Source: Saturnia japonica (lineage: Eukaryota; Arthropoda; Insecta; Lepidoptera; Saturniidae). Taken from it: a DNA stretch of 64,000 nucleotides. Location of the stretch: NCBI GenBank assembly GCA_033032175.1, contig CM065312.1:20992001-21056000 (forward strand), given 5' to 3'. Each line of letters starts with the position of its first letter. Position 1 is the stretch's first letter. The translations under genes and the position numbers were made by a program. The notes below the pieces were generated by a model. It made no database searches and was not told the origin of the DNA. It saw nothing but the letters and a program-made list of their open reading frames with translations. Below are positions 24,862-35,700 of this stretch, one piece after another.

Positions 24862-25000
24862 TATTAATTTATTTTATTTAATATATTAGTAACAGATATT
24901 ATAGATAAATTTATAGCTTTCTGCACTCCTCTATATAAACTTTAACCATGCCAAATCTCAGTCTTCCGTGCACGCAATACGCTGAAGAAGGTACCGAAAG
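24862..25000 (+). repeat. Dispersed repeat R3, copy 1
   Basis: Contains TTATAGCTTTCTGCACTCCT and CATGCCAAATCTCAGTCTTC. The reverse complement of both blocks occurs at 61538-61650. Confidence 0.7.
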
Positions 25001-25500
25001 CTTTTGCTTCATGTATTAATATATAGATAGGTTATATAATACTAGCAACCGCCCGCGAGTTTGTTTACGTTAATTATAATAATATATAATTCAATTAGAA
25101 TAAAAAAACGTCATATAGCATTCAGGGATTAAATAGTTTGCTATTAGTGAAATAATTTTATAGAATTCGTTGAGTAGTTCATCATCATTATTATCTCACC
25201 TCAGTATTCATCAGGATTATCTCAGTTCAGCACAAATAAAGAACAGAACTGGATGGCTAGTGAACCATGGTGCAGTACGATTTACGAGTGAAAAAATATG
25301 CTGACTGACTGTATCAACACATTAAATAATGGGACAGTTAAGCCAGACATCACTGGAGTAATGTGAGGAAAAAAGGGAGGTGGAGATCTCTCGTTTTCAA
25401 AGTAATTCTAGACACTCACTTTAAGGTTTTGATTAAGCAGAGTATAAATAACTATTTAAAAGTGATTGTTTACCACAAAGATAGTGAACTGAAACGCCAA

Positions 25501-28500
25501 CTAGCTAGGCGGCTGAGGATCAGTGCTGACAATGACCTGCACCACATAGCCCGGTGTGATCTTGGCCTCCTCCACCAGCAACCGATCACCGAGCAGCTTC
25601 CCGCCGTAAAACCACCGCTGCCGCCATGGTTCAATATTTTCTTGAGCCTGCGGAGACACATACCTTCTGTCTTACATTTGCGATTGGAATTCTAAAGAAA
25701 GTTTACTTTGAGGTAATTTTCTTTCTTTAAACACAGCAACTTGTTTTGGAGAGTTAACTGTGTAAACTTTCTCTATAATTTTCTGCTTAACATACATACA
25801 AAAGGACATTTGGCTAAGCTTAAAAAAGTCTAGACAATATAAATATTATTAACCACCATTATGTATTGGATGACTTTATAATCAACTAGCTGTGCTCGCG
25901 GCTCCACTCGCGTAGACTACAGAACGCCGTCGGTACTGTTGTGAATCCACTTCCACTCACAGTAGTTGGCCCCTAGTTACTATTATTCTATTTGCGCAGA
26001 ACCTTGATTCTTTTTCTAAAATATAAGTAGCCTAAGTTACTCCTTATAACGTCAGCTATCTGCCAGTGAAAGCCCCGTCAAAATTCGGTCCGAAACGTTT
26101 CGGAGATCAACCGGAACAAACAGACAGACAAAAATTTCAAAATTATTTTTTGGTTATAAATTCCGTATGAATTTTCATATGCATTTAGTAAAACGCTGTT
26201 ATTTCGACATTACAAATAGACACTTCAATTTTATTTCTTTGTATAGATGAGTTCATTTAAATGTGAAAAGGAAAGATATAATTTAATTAATTATTTGCTT
26301 ACTGCTAAAGCCAAAAAAATAACAGTGTCGGTTTAGAATGTTGGTATTCTGTTTGACATCCAAAAAGCAGATGATGGATCTGATCAGTAATGCTCATAAC
26401 AAGGAGATATAATGTATTACAAACACAGATATATATAAATATAACTGTTTATAGAGTTATGTCCAGACTCACATGTAACTTATTCTTGCACTGTGCTATA
26501 GTATGCCGCGAGTACACAGCTAGATCTACATCCTTGCATGTATTTGAGAGGCGAAGTCTCAATGAGGCTTCAGTCCCACCGTCTACTGGTTCTGACCATT
26601 CTGCAGGCGAATCACGACCACTAGCCTCCTTAACCATGTTTATAGGGGGTGAGAGGCAGTAGATGGGTACCTATATTAAATTTAAACGTTTTATTCTTCA
26701 ATAGTGGAAAATAGAAGAGAGGAAGGTTACAGAGAATTATCTTAGGGGATTTCTTTCTATTTGGGGCAGTTCAACTGTTGAAATACCTCCATTATACAGA
26801 AGATCCCAGCAAAATAACCCTGTGTTGTTCCTGCAATGAGTAGAGATTCCAAAGCTCCTTGGGGAAAGAAGTTCAAAGTTCGCAACACGCTATTGATACT
26901 AGTGTTACAAACATCTATACGTTGTGGATCCATCAGGCAGGTCATAAACTTGTTTGCAACCTAAGTTGTATAAAATAGTCTGTATTCTGTAGTCCCGCAC
27001 AAGCTCTCGACCACTTGTTAACTATGTCAGTGGCAAGATGAAAAGGCAGCAGAGATACAATGTAAGCATGTTTAATTTATCTATTAAAATTAATTACAGT
27101 TGTAATGAAAATATTGTAACAGTATTTGGTTAATTTATGTACAATGTAGGAGTATGTAATACTGTAATAATAAACTTCATTAGTTTACCAATAAAATACA
27201 CTGTTGTTATATTATTATTAATAGGTCCTTACATTAGAAATTAGCGTCTTATATGGAAAAAGTAAAAAATTATATATTTAATCAATCGAAGTATGTACCA
27301 ATATTATCTATGCACTATCGCCATTTTATAGGTAGTTCATTGATTCCATAGCTGAAAAAATTATGGGCGCGAGAATCAATAAAATCTTTGAAGGCGGTTT
27401 GGACAGCTTCATTGAAATAGAATTTTTTTCCTTGCAAGGAATTGTCCAAATTCCGAAAACAGTGGTAAGTAATCTGTTGGAATTAGGTCCGGGGAGTATG
27501 GTGCATGTTGGAGCCATTCTGACCGCAGTTCCTCTATTTTAGCAACCGTCTATCGTGAAGTATGGCGTATTGCATTGTCCTAAAGTAGCAGTGGGCTAGA
27601 GAGATTGACCAGTCTCAGTTGTTAAGGGGGCAACATTTTAAGCAATTTATCCTGTAAAGATTAACTATCTAATGGCAAATAAATGTGAAACAGCATTAAT
27701 TTAATTTCTAATCAGTCATTGTCGTAGTTTATAAAAATTATTTTAATAATAATAGGTAATGACAGAAAACTAGTAGTCCTATAAATGAACACGAGATCGC
27801 TGTTAACATATACGTATCATATATATAGACAAAAAATTTTTACTCACAATTAGAAGGTACCTATTCACTGGAGAGTTGAAGATACCAAAATCAAAAAAAT
27901 CAAAATCAAAATAATCTTTATTCAATTTAGGCCCTAAAAAGGCACTTATGAATGTATAAACACTACTGCCGGTTGGGAAAATATCCCAGACATCGAGAAG
28001 AATCGGTAAGAAACTCGATGAGGTTTATCTTTCTTTTTTTTGTTAATTGTACAAATGTTACAAATATAACAGGTACAATAATAATATATTAGTGGATGCA
28101 CAGAGAGAGTCACTTCCAGACATCACTATCATTCACATAATGATCCACCCTATAATAACCATTTGACAGTAAAACCTGCTTGACATGGTCCTTGAACTTG
28201 TTGTCAGGTAAATCAGTAATGTGCTTCGGGATCTTGTTATAGAACCTAACACTATTGTCTAAAAAACTTTTATTAGTCTTACTAAGTCTAAAGCACGGTA
28301 CGACTAATTTATCTTTATTTCTAGTATTTACATTGTGCTGATCTTTGACAAAATCCAGCATGTCTGTGACAAAACCAGTGATTTGCGGGGTCTCATATTA
28401 TAAATTGTTCGAAATGCCCGCTTTTGTAATATAAATATGGTATCTACCACAGTTGCTGAACCCCACAGCAAAATACTGTAAGACATTAAGCTATGAAAGT

Positions 28501-30396
28501 AAGTAAATTTCGCTTGGGACCGGATTTGGCCAGTTCTCCTGGGTTCAACCAGTGTGATGTGTTTCCAACTGTTGTAAAGGATCCATTTTTCATCACAAGT
28601 AACAATATGATTCAAAATTCCCTCGTTATTGTGATGGTTGAGTAATTTAACACAGCACTACTCATTATTACTCATTAGCGGTACTCATTTCTCAAGCCTT
28701 TTCACTTTTTCAAATTGTTTCAAGTGAATTAAAATTGTTTTATCACTCACACCGAAGCCTGCCACTAACTCTGACGTGATTTGCGATGCGTCTGCTTCCT
28801 CAATCACCTTTAATTCTTCATTATCAACTAGGGTCTCTGGTTGTCCACAGGGTTTTGGATCATACGTAAAAAATTTCTGGAATGAAAATGTTGGAACCAA
28901 AAACCACTATGTTTTCTTTTACAGTAGTTTCCCCATACACATAATTAATCCTTCGAGCTGTTGCTGCAGCGCTGATCCACAGTGGAAATTATATTCATAA
29001 GTAATGTAATATTTTAATTTTCGTAAGTAATGTAATATTGTAATATTTAAATTATAAAAAATGATGTCAAAGGAAAATCAAATGGTGTGAAAACAAATGA
29101 ATCACTAAATTGGAAACACTAATACATAAGCCTAAAGTTGAAATAAATTTCAATTTGGAATTCCTTACCAAACACCAGATAATTTGAGATCCTAAGTGAC
29201 CAGTTCAACAAAACACCAATTTCGTATGTAAGGACCTAATATTAGGAAATAAATTATCAAACAACAGTGAAATACTAAAAACCATGTTCAAAAAATTAAA
29301 AACAATTCTAGAATCATGAATGAACAGCAGCAGACTTTGACTAAGTCAAATAGAACTGAACAGAGAACACTGGGTAAAAACTTATCTGACAGGAATTATA
29401 ATCATATAATGTAAAAACTGGTATGTAGAAACATGTTTAAGTTCTAATAGACTTGACATATGGAGAAATAAAAATATTGACAAATTAGTACAAAAGCTTA
29501 CCGCATTTGAAAGGAAGATAAAATTGACATATGACTGTATTATATGAAAATTAAATAATTTGTTAAAGAAACCAGTGGCTTGGGAGAGTGAAACCTACAT
29601 TCTGTAGCAGTATGAAGTGATTATTCTTACACTTATTTTCTAAAAATCCATTACGTAAAAAAAAAAAAAATTAACTTTATAATGAATATAAAATTTTCTT
29701 GTCTATGCTACAAGGATAAGAAATTTTGTATTTAGAATTTATTCAATTAATATATGTTTACAATAGTTTCAAAAAAGTACAAGATTTGCAAGAGCAATCT
29801 AATATTAGTCTCTCTTAGTAAGGACAAAGTGACAAATCAATACACTATTTTTTTTTTTTTTTAGACCATATTTTTGTTTATTTTAGTATGTGTATGAAAT
29901 GGAAACTATATATAAAATATTTACTTCACTGTATATAAACAAAATAGTGTGTTGGTAAAAATCATGACTTACCTGATATCTGGTCCCCCATTCATCATAA
30001 CATTCATTGAGGTAGCCATTAGGTACAGATACACTAGCACCGTCCAATATAGCTTGGGCCAATTGAAAGTCCATCGCCTCTGCGGCTACAGCAGCCGCTC
30101 GCAGCGCATCCCAGATTTCCTTGCGACCTTCAAACGCTGGCGCTGTGTCCCAAAACTCATCTCTTTTACTACGTAACTGGCCTTCGGTTAGCGGTACATC
30201 AGATTTCCATCTGATTGTCTCATGGCACAACGACTGGTTCTTCCTCAGGCCTCCTAAAACAATACATAGACATTCACCGCACGTTCGAAGCCACCACGGC
30301 AACCAACTACATACCTGAATTAGGCCGCGACACTGTCCCCGATGACTCCTCAATATGCCCGCTACCGCTTCTAGTTATTCCTATGCAACCACCCAT
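25501..30396 (-). CDS. UBTD: Ubiquitin domain-containing protein (UBTD1/2-like), four exons
   Basis: Exons on the - strand: 30396-30315, 30253-29973, 26670-26473, 25647-25501. Phases match and give 235 residues (human UBTD1 and UBTD2 are about 227-234). The N-terminus MGGCIG has the Gly2 of an N-myristoylation signal. The family N-domain follows ([53 protein letters not shown]; residues about 40-121), then the linker [14 protein letters not shown]-terminal ubiquitin-like fold follows ([38 protein letters not shown]). Vertebrate members are linked to the ubiquitin system and p53/MDM2 control or senescence; a similar adaptor role here is inference. Intron 2 (3.3 kb) holds a mariner remnant. The start lies 745 bp from the divergent ALKBH6. 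Confidence 0.93.
25888..26250 (+). repeat. Dispersed repeat, family R1 (copy 2)
   Basis: Starts CTAGCTGTGCTCGCGGCTCC and carries the GGAACAAACAGACAGACAAA core and the CACTTCAATTTTATT end. It lies in the last UBTD intron, opposite to the gene. Confidence 0.65.
26745..26960 (-). repeat. Dispersed repeat, family R2 (reverse)
   Basis: Reverse complement carries CCCCAAGGAGCTTTGGAATC, AACAACACAGGG and the head block GCAAACAAGTTTATGACC. It lies in UBTD intron 2. Confidence 0.6.
27224..29236 (-). mobile_element. Decayed mariner transposon A (split by a LINE fragment)
   Basis: Inverted termini GGTCCTTACATTAGAAATTA (27224 on) and the reverse of its partner ending ...TGTAAGGACC at 29236, both flanked by TA. 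The transposase reads on the - strand in pieces: a helix-turn-helix part ([23 protein letters not shown] near 28690-28830), the first catalytic block ([11 protein letters not shown] near 28590) and the third (YSPDL near 27500). Frameshifts and stops make it dead. A LINE fragment (27885-28495) interrupts it. It sits in UBTD intron 2, in the gene's orientation. Confidence 0.85.
27885..28495 (-). mobile_element. LINE 3' end nested in mariner A
   Basis: On the - strand the sequence encodes the C-terminus of a non-LTR reverse transcriptase: [20 protein letters not shown], then after a frame change [18 protein letters not shown] and [19 protein letters not shown] 3'UTR follows with AATTGAATAAAGATTATTTT and a GATTTT-rich tail. 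Only the 3' ~600 bp is present, as in 5'-truncated retrotransposition. Related pieces lie at 1975-2076 and 33744-33800. Confidence 0.82.
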
Positions 30397-31141
30397 TCTA
30401 TTCACATTCTACATAAACGCAGGCTTAGCAAATATTTACAAAAAAATTCTTACAAATAACATTTTTGTCTTTTGTATGCTCCTGTCAAAAAAAAAATCCG
30501 TATGTTTTGTTTTTGCTCAAGGAAAATCCTTATCCTTATGGATTTATAAACTTCACTGAAGTTTATAATGTAAAAAAATATTTATTTCTATATATTTTCT
30601 TACTAAATAAAGTCAAAGCAGTAATATTCTAATAATCAATTATAATTGTCTCTGTAAATAAATCAAATAAATGGAACACTAATTTATTTTACATTAATGG
30701 GACGAAGTCTGTGTCAGTCTATGTAAAGTAATTAAACGCATTGACAATTTGCAGAGCGTTTTGTTATTCGAGAAGCATAGACAGTTATTGAATAGATAAT
30801 TTAGTAGTTTAATTTGAACATAATGAGATAATTGAATTATGAAAAGAAAATTTGCGATTAATTATGAAGTTTGGAAAATCAACTAGTTATAGATTAAATC
30901 TAGTGACGTAACAGAACATATTTAAAGTTTTAAAACTTACAATGTTACAAAACATGTAAACGCCTCTGTCAATAGTGTCATATTCATAAGTATTATCAAA
31001 ACGTATCAACTGTCACTTGTCAGTTGCTTTCTGTGGTCAGCTGGAATGGTATGGAATTCATTCAACTTGTAAATAAATAGATAATGAAATTTTTATAATT
31101 TATATAAAGAAAACGTTTATACAAAGGAACTTTTGTAAAAA
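30397..31141. promoter_or_regulatory. Shared divergent promoter interval, UBTD and ALKBH6
   Basis: 745 bp separate the two start codons, which point away from each other. Both untranslated leaders and promoters must lie here unless further untranslated exons exist. No repeat was recognised inside, and no TATA box or initiator could be fixed by eye. Confidence 0.5.
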
Positions 31142-31910
31142 ATGATGATAAACATTGAAAACTACAAAGTGCTTACAGTAAGTACAAATGTAAATTCAAG
31201 GCGAGTATAAAACATGTAATGAGAATAGATAATGAACTTAGTGGCTTATCTGTTTGGTATGTTATCTGCAGGCAGACCCAACGGCTTACTACGTATCAGA
31301 GTTTATATCAGCCAATGAAGAAAAGGTAATCTTATCAAACATTTATGGAGTACCTAAGCCAAAATGGACTCAGCTTTCAAATAGAAGACTGCAAAATTGG
31401 GGAGGTATGCCTCACAATAAAGGCATGGTAGCAGAAACTATACCCCCATGGTTAGATAAGTACTTACAAAGAATACACAACCTCAACTTAATGGATGATA
31501 AAAGACCAAATCATGTTCTTATCAATGAATATTTGGCTGGTCAAGGTATAATGCCACATCTAGATGGAAATCTATTTCATTCCACAATCACTACTATATC
31601 TGTGGGCTCTCATACGATTTTAAATTTTTTTAAACCTGCAACTGAGAATGAATTAGTAATAGAGCCAGTGTTTTCTTTTTTGTTGGAACCAAGGAGTTTG
31701 CTTGTGTTGCAAGATAAACTGTTTAGTTATTACCTTCATGGTATTGAAGAGATCTATGAGGATACCTTAGACAAAACTGTAGTGAATCTAAGTATGTGTT
31801 CAGACAAATATGTTAAAGGAAGTACTATAAAGAGAGACACTAGAATATCCTTAACAATAAGACATGTACCAAAAACAACTAGTTTTAAAATAAATATAGG
31901 TAATAGGTAA
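31142..31910 (+). CDS. ALKBH6: ALKBH6-like Fe(II)/2-oxoglutarate dioxygenase, two exons
   Basis: Exon 1 is 31142-31177 (12 codons, MMINIENYKVLT, donor GTAAGT). Exon 2 is 31272-31910. Both are in phase 0; together they make 224 residues. Signature blocks: YYVSEFIS, PKPKWTQLSNRRLQNWGG (residues 40-57), HVLINEY, GIMPHLDG and RISLTIRHVP. Predicted iron ligands are H108 and D110 (the HxD motif) and H168; R203/R209 match the 2-oxoglutarate-binding arginine region. ALKBH6 belongs to the AlkB family of oxidative demethylases; its substrate is less clear than for ALKBH2/3, so none is assigned. An alternative start three bases downstream (second Met) is equally possible. Poly(A) signal at 32060-32065. 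Confidence 0.95.
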
Positions 31911-32059
31911 AAATAATAAGGTAAAATTATATGAATTGTAAAGGAACTGTGTTAAAAAATACTTTAGATAAATGTTGACTGTATCAGAAATCAATAACAA
32001 ATGAAGTCTAATAGATTATAATTTAGTAGCTTTTTGATCTTTTTGGTACTAATATGATA

Positions 32060-32065
32060 AATAAA
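32060..32065 (+). promoter_or_regulatory. ALKBH6: Polyadenylation signal of ALKBH6
   Basis: AATAAA lies 150 bp after the stop codon. Confidence 0.6.
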
Positions 32066-32454
32066 TATTTAATTTAGTTTAGATTTACTTTCTATAAAAC
32101 TTTTTTCAGTAGAAATTATATTTTATCTTTAGTTCATATATCATACATTGTGAATATAAAACTGTAAGCAACTACACTATGGTTTTTTTGATATAATTCT
32201 TTAGAGTATTTTGTAAATATAATTTTATATAATTTTAAGTTTATATTTATTTATACATCTAATTCATTATGCATGTTAAGGTCTTATTAAAATTATCAGA
32301 TTTTATATTTCTCCTATTCTTATCATGTTATTATGTAGTCTCAAGAAAACTGAAAATTTGAGGAAATTACCTGCTTGGACTACTACATTGTGTGAAAAAC
32401 AATTATAAAGAATTTTCAACTGTAAAATGGCCAGTACATATATGATAATGAATG

Positions 32455-32520
32455 AGCCCATGCTTAATTTTTGCAAGAGGCCTTTGTCCAGTCTGTTGTG
32501 GGACATTTACGGGCCTTTAT
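32455..32520 (+). repeat. RTE-type LINE 3' tip
   Basis: Contains AAGAGGCCTTTGTCCAGTCT and GTGGGACATTTACGGGCC, the usual end of lepidopteran RTE elements. It lies between ALKBH6 and the aminopeptidase start. Confidence 0.6.
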
Positions 32521-32721
32521 TATAATTAAATATGATTATGTTTTTCTTTCAAATTATTAATACTAATTAAGACTATAAATATCATATTATAATTTAAAAA
32601 GTATTTATTTTAAAGTTAAGAAATTAATTTGAATAAAAAAATCTATATGGCTTTTTTTTGTGATTTGTCATAAAGAAGTGTTGATTTATTTATATTAGTT
32701 GTTTATTTTTTTACATGTATA

Positions 32722-35700
32722 ATGCATTTTATAAAATTATTAAATGTAAAATATTTGAAAAGAGGCTTTAATTATAATGTATTAATAAAAAGGTCATGCT
32801 GCAGTGTAGAACACGAAATAAAGATTGGTCAAGAAAAACAACTTGATGGAAATCAGGTAATAACTATTTAATTACTGATGAATATTAAAAAAAAACCATT
32901 AATTTATCAGATATTCAAAATAACAATATTGGCCTTTGTATGTTTCACAACTGTTCAAAAGCCACTTTAGCAAAGAAGACTAAGGACAACTTTAATCACC
33001 TTCTCAGCTCACATTTTGATTTTATATCTAATCTTGTATTTAACACTCATCATAATCATCTTCAGTCCGTAATTGTCTACTGTTGACTTAGGCCTCTCTT
33101 GCACGCCATTCACCCTGATCTCATCCATGTTTGACTCACGATTTTAACAATATCGTCCATCCAGCCAGCTGGTTGCCAACCAACTCCTTGTTTACACATG
33201 GTAGACTACATCTAGAGATCCATCATCAAAGTCATTATATCAGCCTGTTAATTTCACGGCAAAAGCATTAGTAATTGGTAGTTCGTAATTTTTATTTGTA
33301 AAGTATGCTTGGCTTTAATCTGGCTTGGCAGAGAGGGTATCGCGGGCAATCAAGGTGAGCGCTGATGTGCATCATAAGGGGGCCCCTTAAACCTACACCT
33401 GGGTCGCAAGTCCCGGGGACTGCTTGTGTTCCCTCTGTCTGCTACACGATGGACCCGGCACCCGCACGGTGAATCCATGGAATGCTAAGATGTTTGTCTC
33501 ATGTAGATTCGATCAATGTGGATTCTATTCTACAGTGAGCTTGAATTTTAGGCCTTGAGGTTAAGAAAAACATTGCGATAAAACCATAGTATGTTGTTAG
33601 AACATGTTCCGATGCTCTGAATAAGTTACCCCTCTCCTATCCAATTCAAAAAAAGAAAATAAAATGTTGATAAACCCGATCGGGTTTCCTGCCAGTTCGT
33701 CTCGATGGCTGGAATGTTTTTCGAACCGGTGGTAGTGCATTGACATTCATAAGTGCCTTCTTAGGGCTTAAATTGAATAAAAAATATTTTGATTTTGAAG
33801 TTGAAAATCTTTCGTCAAACATCTATCAGTGTGTTTTGGTAGTTGCAATTGAGAGCCAGCTTCATTCCACGCTTATCATGTTGTTCTACGCATCATCTGC
33901 TGTTGTATATAGTCACATAACGTAATGTGCTTTGTGGTGAAATGTTACATATTTCGATATATTATAAGTGTACCACTAATTACCAGGGTAATGTCAAACA
34001 CATCTAAATTAGAACTATGAATTTCTAGAGGGCACTTGTCGTAGGCCTGTATGAATCAAAGAAGACATTTGAACTTACACCCGCTGCTGAGGAGTTGGAT
34101 CAGAAGTCTGGTGGGAAGATTATTCAACATTTGAATGAGTAAGTAGCAATTATCAGTAATTTTTGATATTTGAAACAGTTTTAATATTTTGAATTATTAG
34201 GTTCTTACATATAAAATTGGCGTTTTGTCGTACTGACCACTTTGATCTGAAATATCTTCTCTTTGTTTAAGAATTCCAAATTCAAATTTATAAATTCATT
34301 TAGCTGGTACATTTGAGTTTTGAAAACAGTCATTCATTTATTTTTTCCTCATTATCTTTTTCTTTGGCGTCGCTTATTACCGCACAAGAAGGTCGGAGGC
34401 GGAACGTCAAACGGTCAATTTACGGAAATTTTCTTTTCAGCTAAGAAATTTTATTTTTAATATTGTTTGATGATAAGTTCATTGTATTTTAGCTAGTTTT
34501 TGGTTTACTTTTAGAATCATCTTGTAAATTATCATTTTCTTGTATATATTGTTTCATTGTAGTTTGTAGGTACTTATTTCAATTTAATCATGGCTGGCTC
34601 TTCGGGTGGGCATGAACCGCCTGATCCGCTTGATGTTTTTGGTAAACTTACGAAAATTTCACCTAGAGTTCCATCTCCAGCGGAGTTTGTATCGGTTGAT
34701 GAAATGGATTCAAATTCCGTTTCTTCCGTTTCTAATGATAATTTTCTCGCGCATTTAGTTGCCAAGACAACCAAAAAGAGGAAAAGAGTTTCAAAAGTAA
34801 AAACTTCTTTCGAAAAAATGTCTCGTCAGGATAATAGTAGTTTCTCAGGATTCGCTCCTGCCTTTAGGTCAAGTTCACTCATCAAACTCTGCGGAAAAGG
34901 ACATTGGTTTTTCTCAAATTACGGATTCGTTCGCTCAGTCCACTCCATCTTTTTCTCAAACCAATAATATGCCGTTTTCTACTACTACTGGACGTCAGTT
35001 ATACAATGGAAAAGATATGGGACCATTCATTGTACATGTTCAAAAAGTTTCATCTGAGCCGAAAGCAGGTACTTTTCTGCGTCCAGTAAGCTTCGGAAAG
35101 TTCTTAGCGAAGCATCATTTCAAGGGAATTGTTGATGGTAGTCTTCAGAGTATTGGTCGGAACAGAATTAAATTTGATTTTACGTGTTATAATGATGCTA
35201 ATGACTTTGTTGCAAACTATTTGCTTAAAGATAATGATTTCAATGCGTTTATTCCTTCGTTTAGCACCACTAGGTTGGGTATAGTGAAAGGTATTCCCAC
35301 CTACTGGGAGGATATTGAAGTAATTGAAAATATTAAAATACCGGAAAATAGTGGTTGTGGGTCAATAATAAAAATTAGGCGCTTAAATTATAAGGTTGTT
35401 GTTGTTGTTCTCGAGTGGAGACCACGCACCGGAAAGCGCAGCGTAGGACGGCCCCCCACTAAATGGAAAGACGACATAATAAAGGTCGCTGGGAGCCGTT
35501 GGGTGCAGGTCGCACAAGATCGGTCGCTCTGGAGACCTATGTTCAGCAGTGCACGTCCTGCGGCTGAAATGATGATGATGATGATGATGTTGATGGTTCT
35601 CCTGTTTGGAAACCGTCACAATCATGTGTTATTACATTCGATGGGCAGGTGTTGCCTTAAAGAGTATTTGCTTGTTACAATTCAATTCCGGTAGAAAAAT

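Larger units (their letters stand above)
13993..25500. other. Intergenic region between COX15 and UBTD
   Basis: About 11.5 kb without a recognisable gene. It holds a SINE fragment (14470-14690), a minisatellite (17262-17530), a possible coding-like island on the - strand (18848-18961), dispersed repeats (22150-22665, 24862-25000) and an inverted-repeat transposon (23738-24341). The remainder is AT-rich sequence in which I see nothing specific. Confidence 0.6.

Noticed and set aside
25470..25661. 63-codon - strand frame
   Set aside because: Out of frame with the last UBTD exon, which reads [15 protein letters not shown] in another frame.
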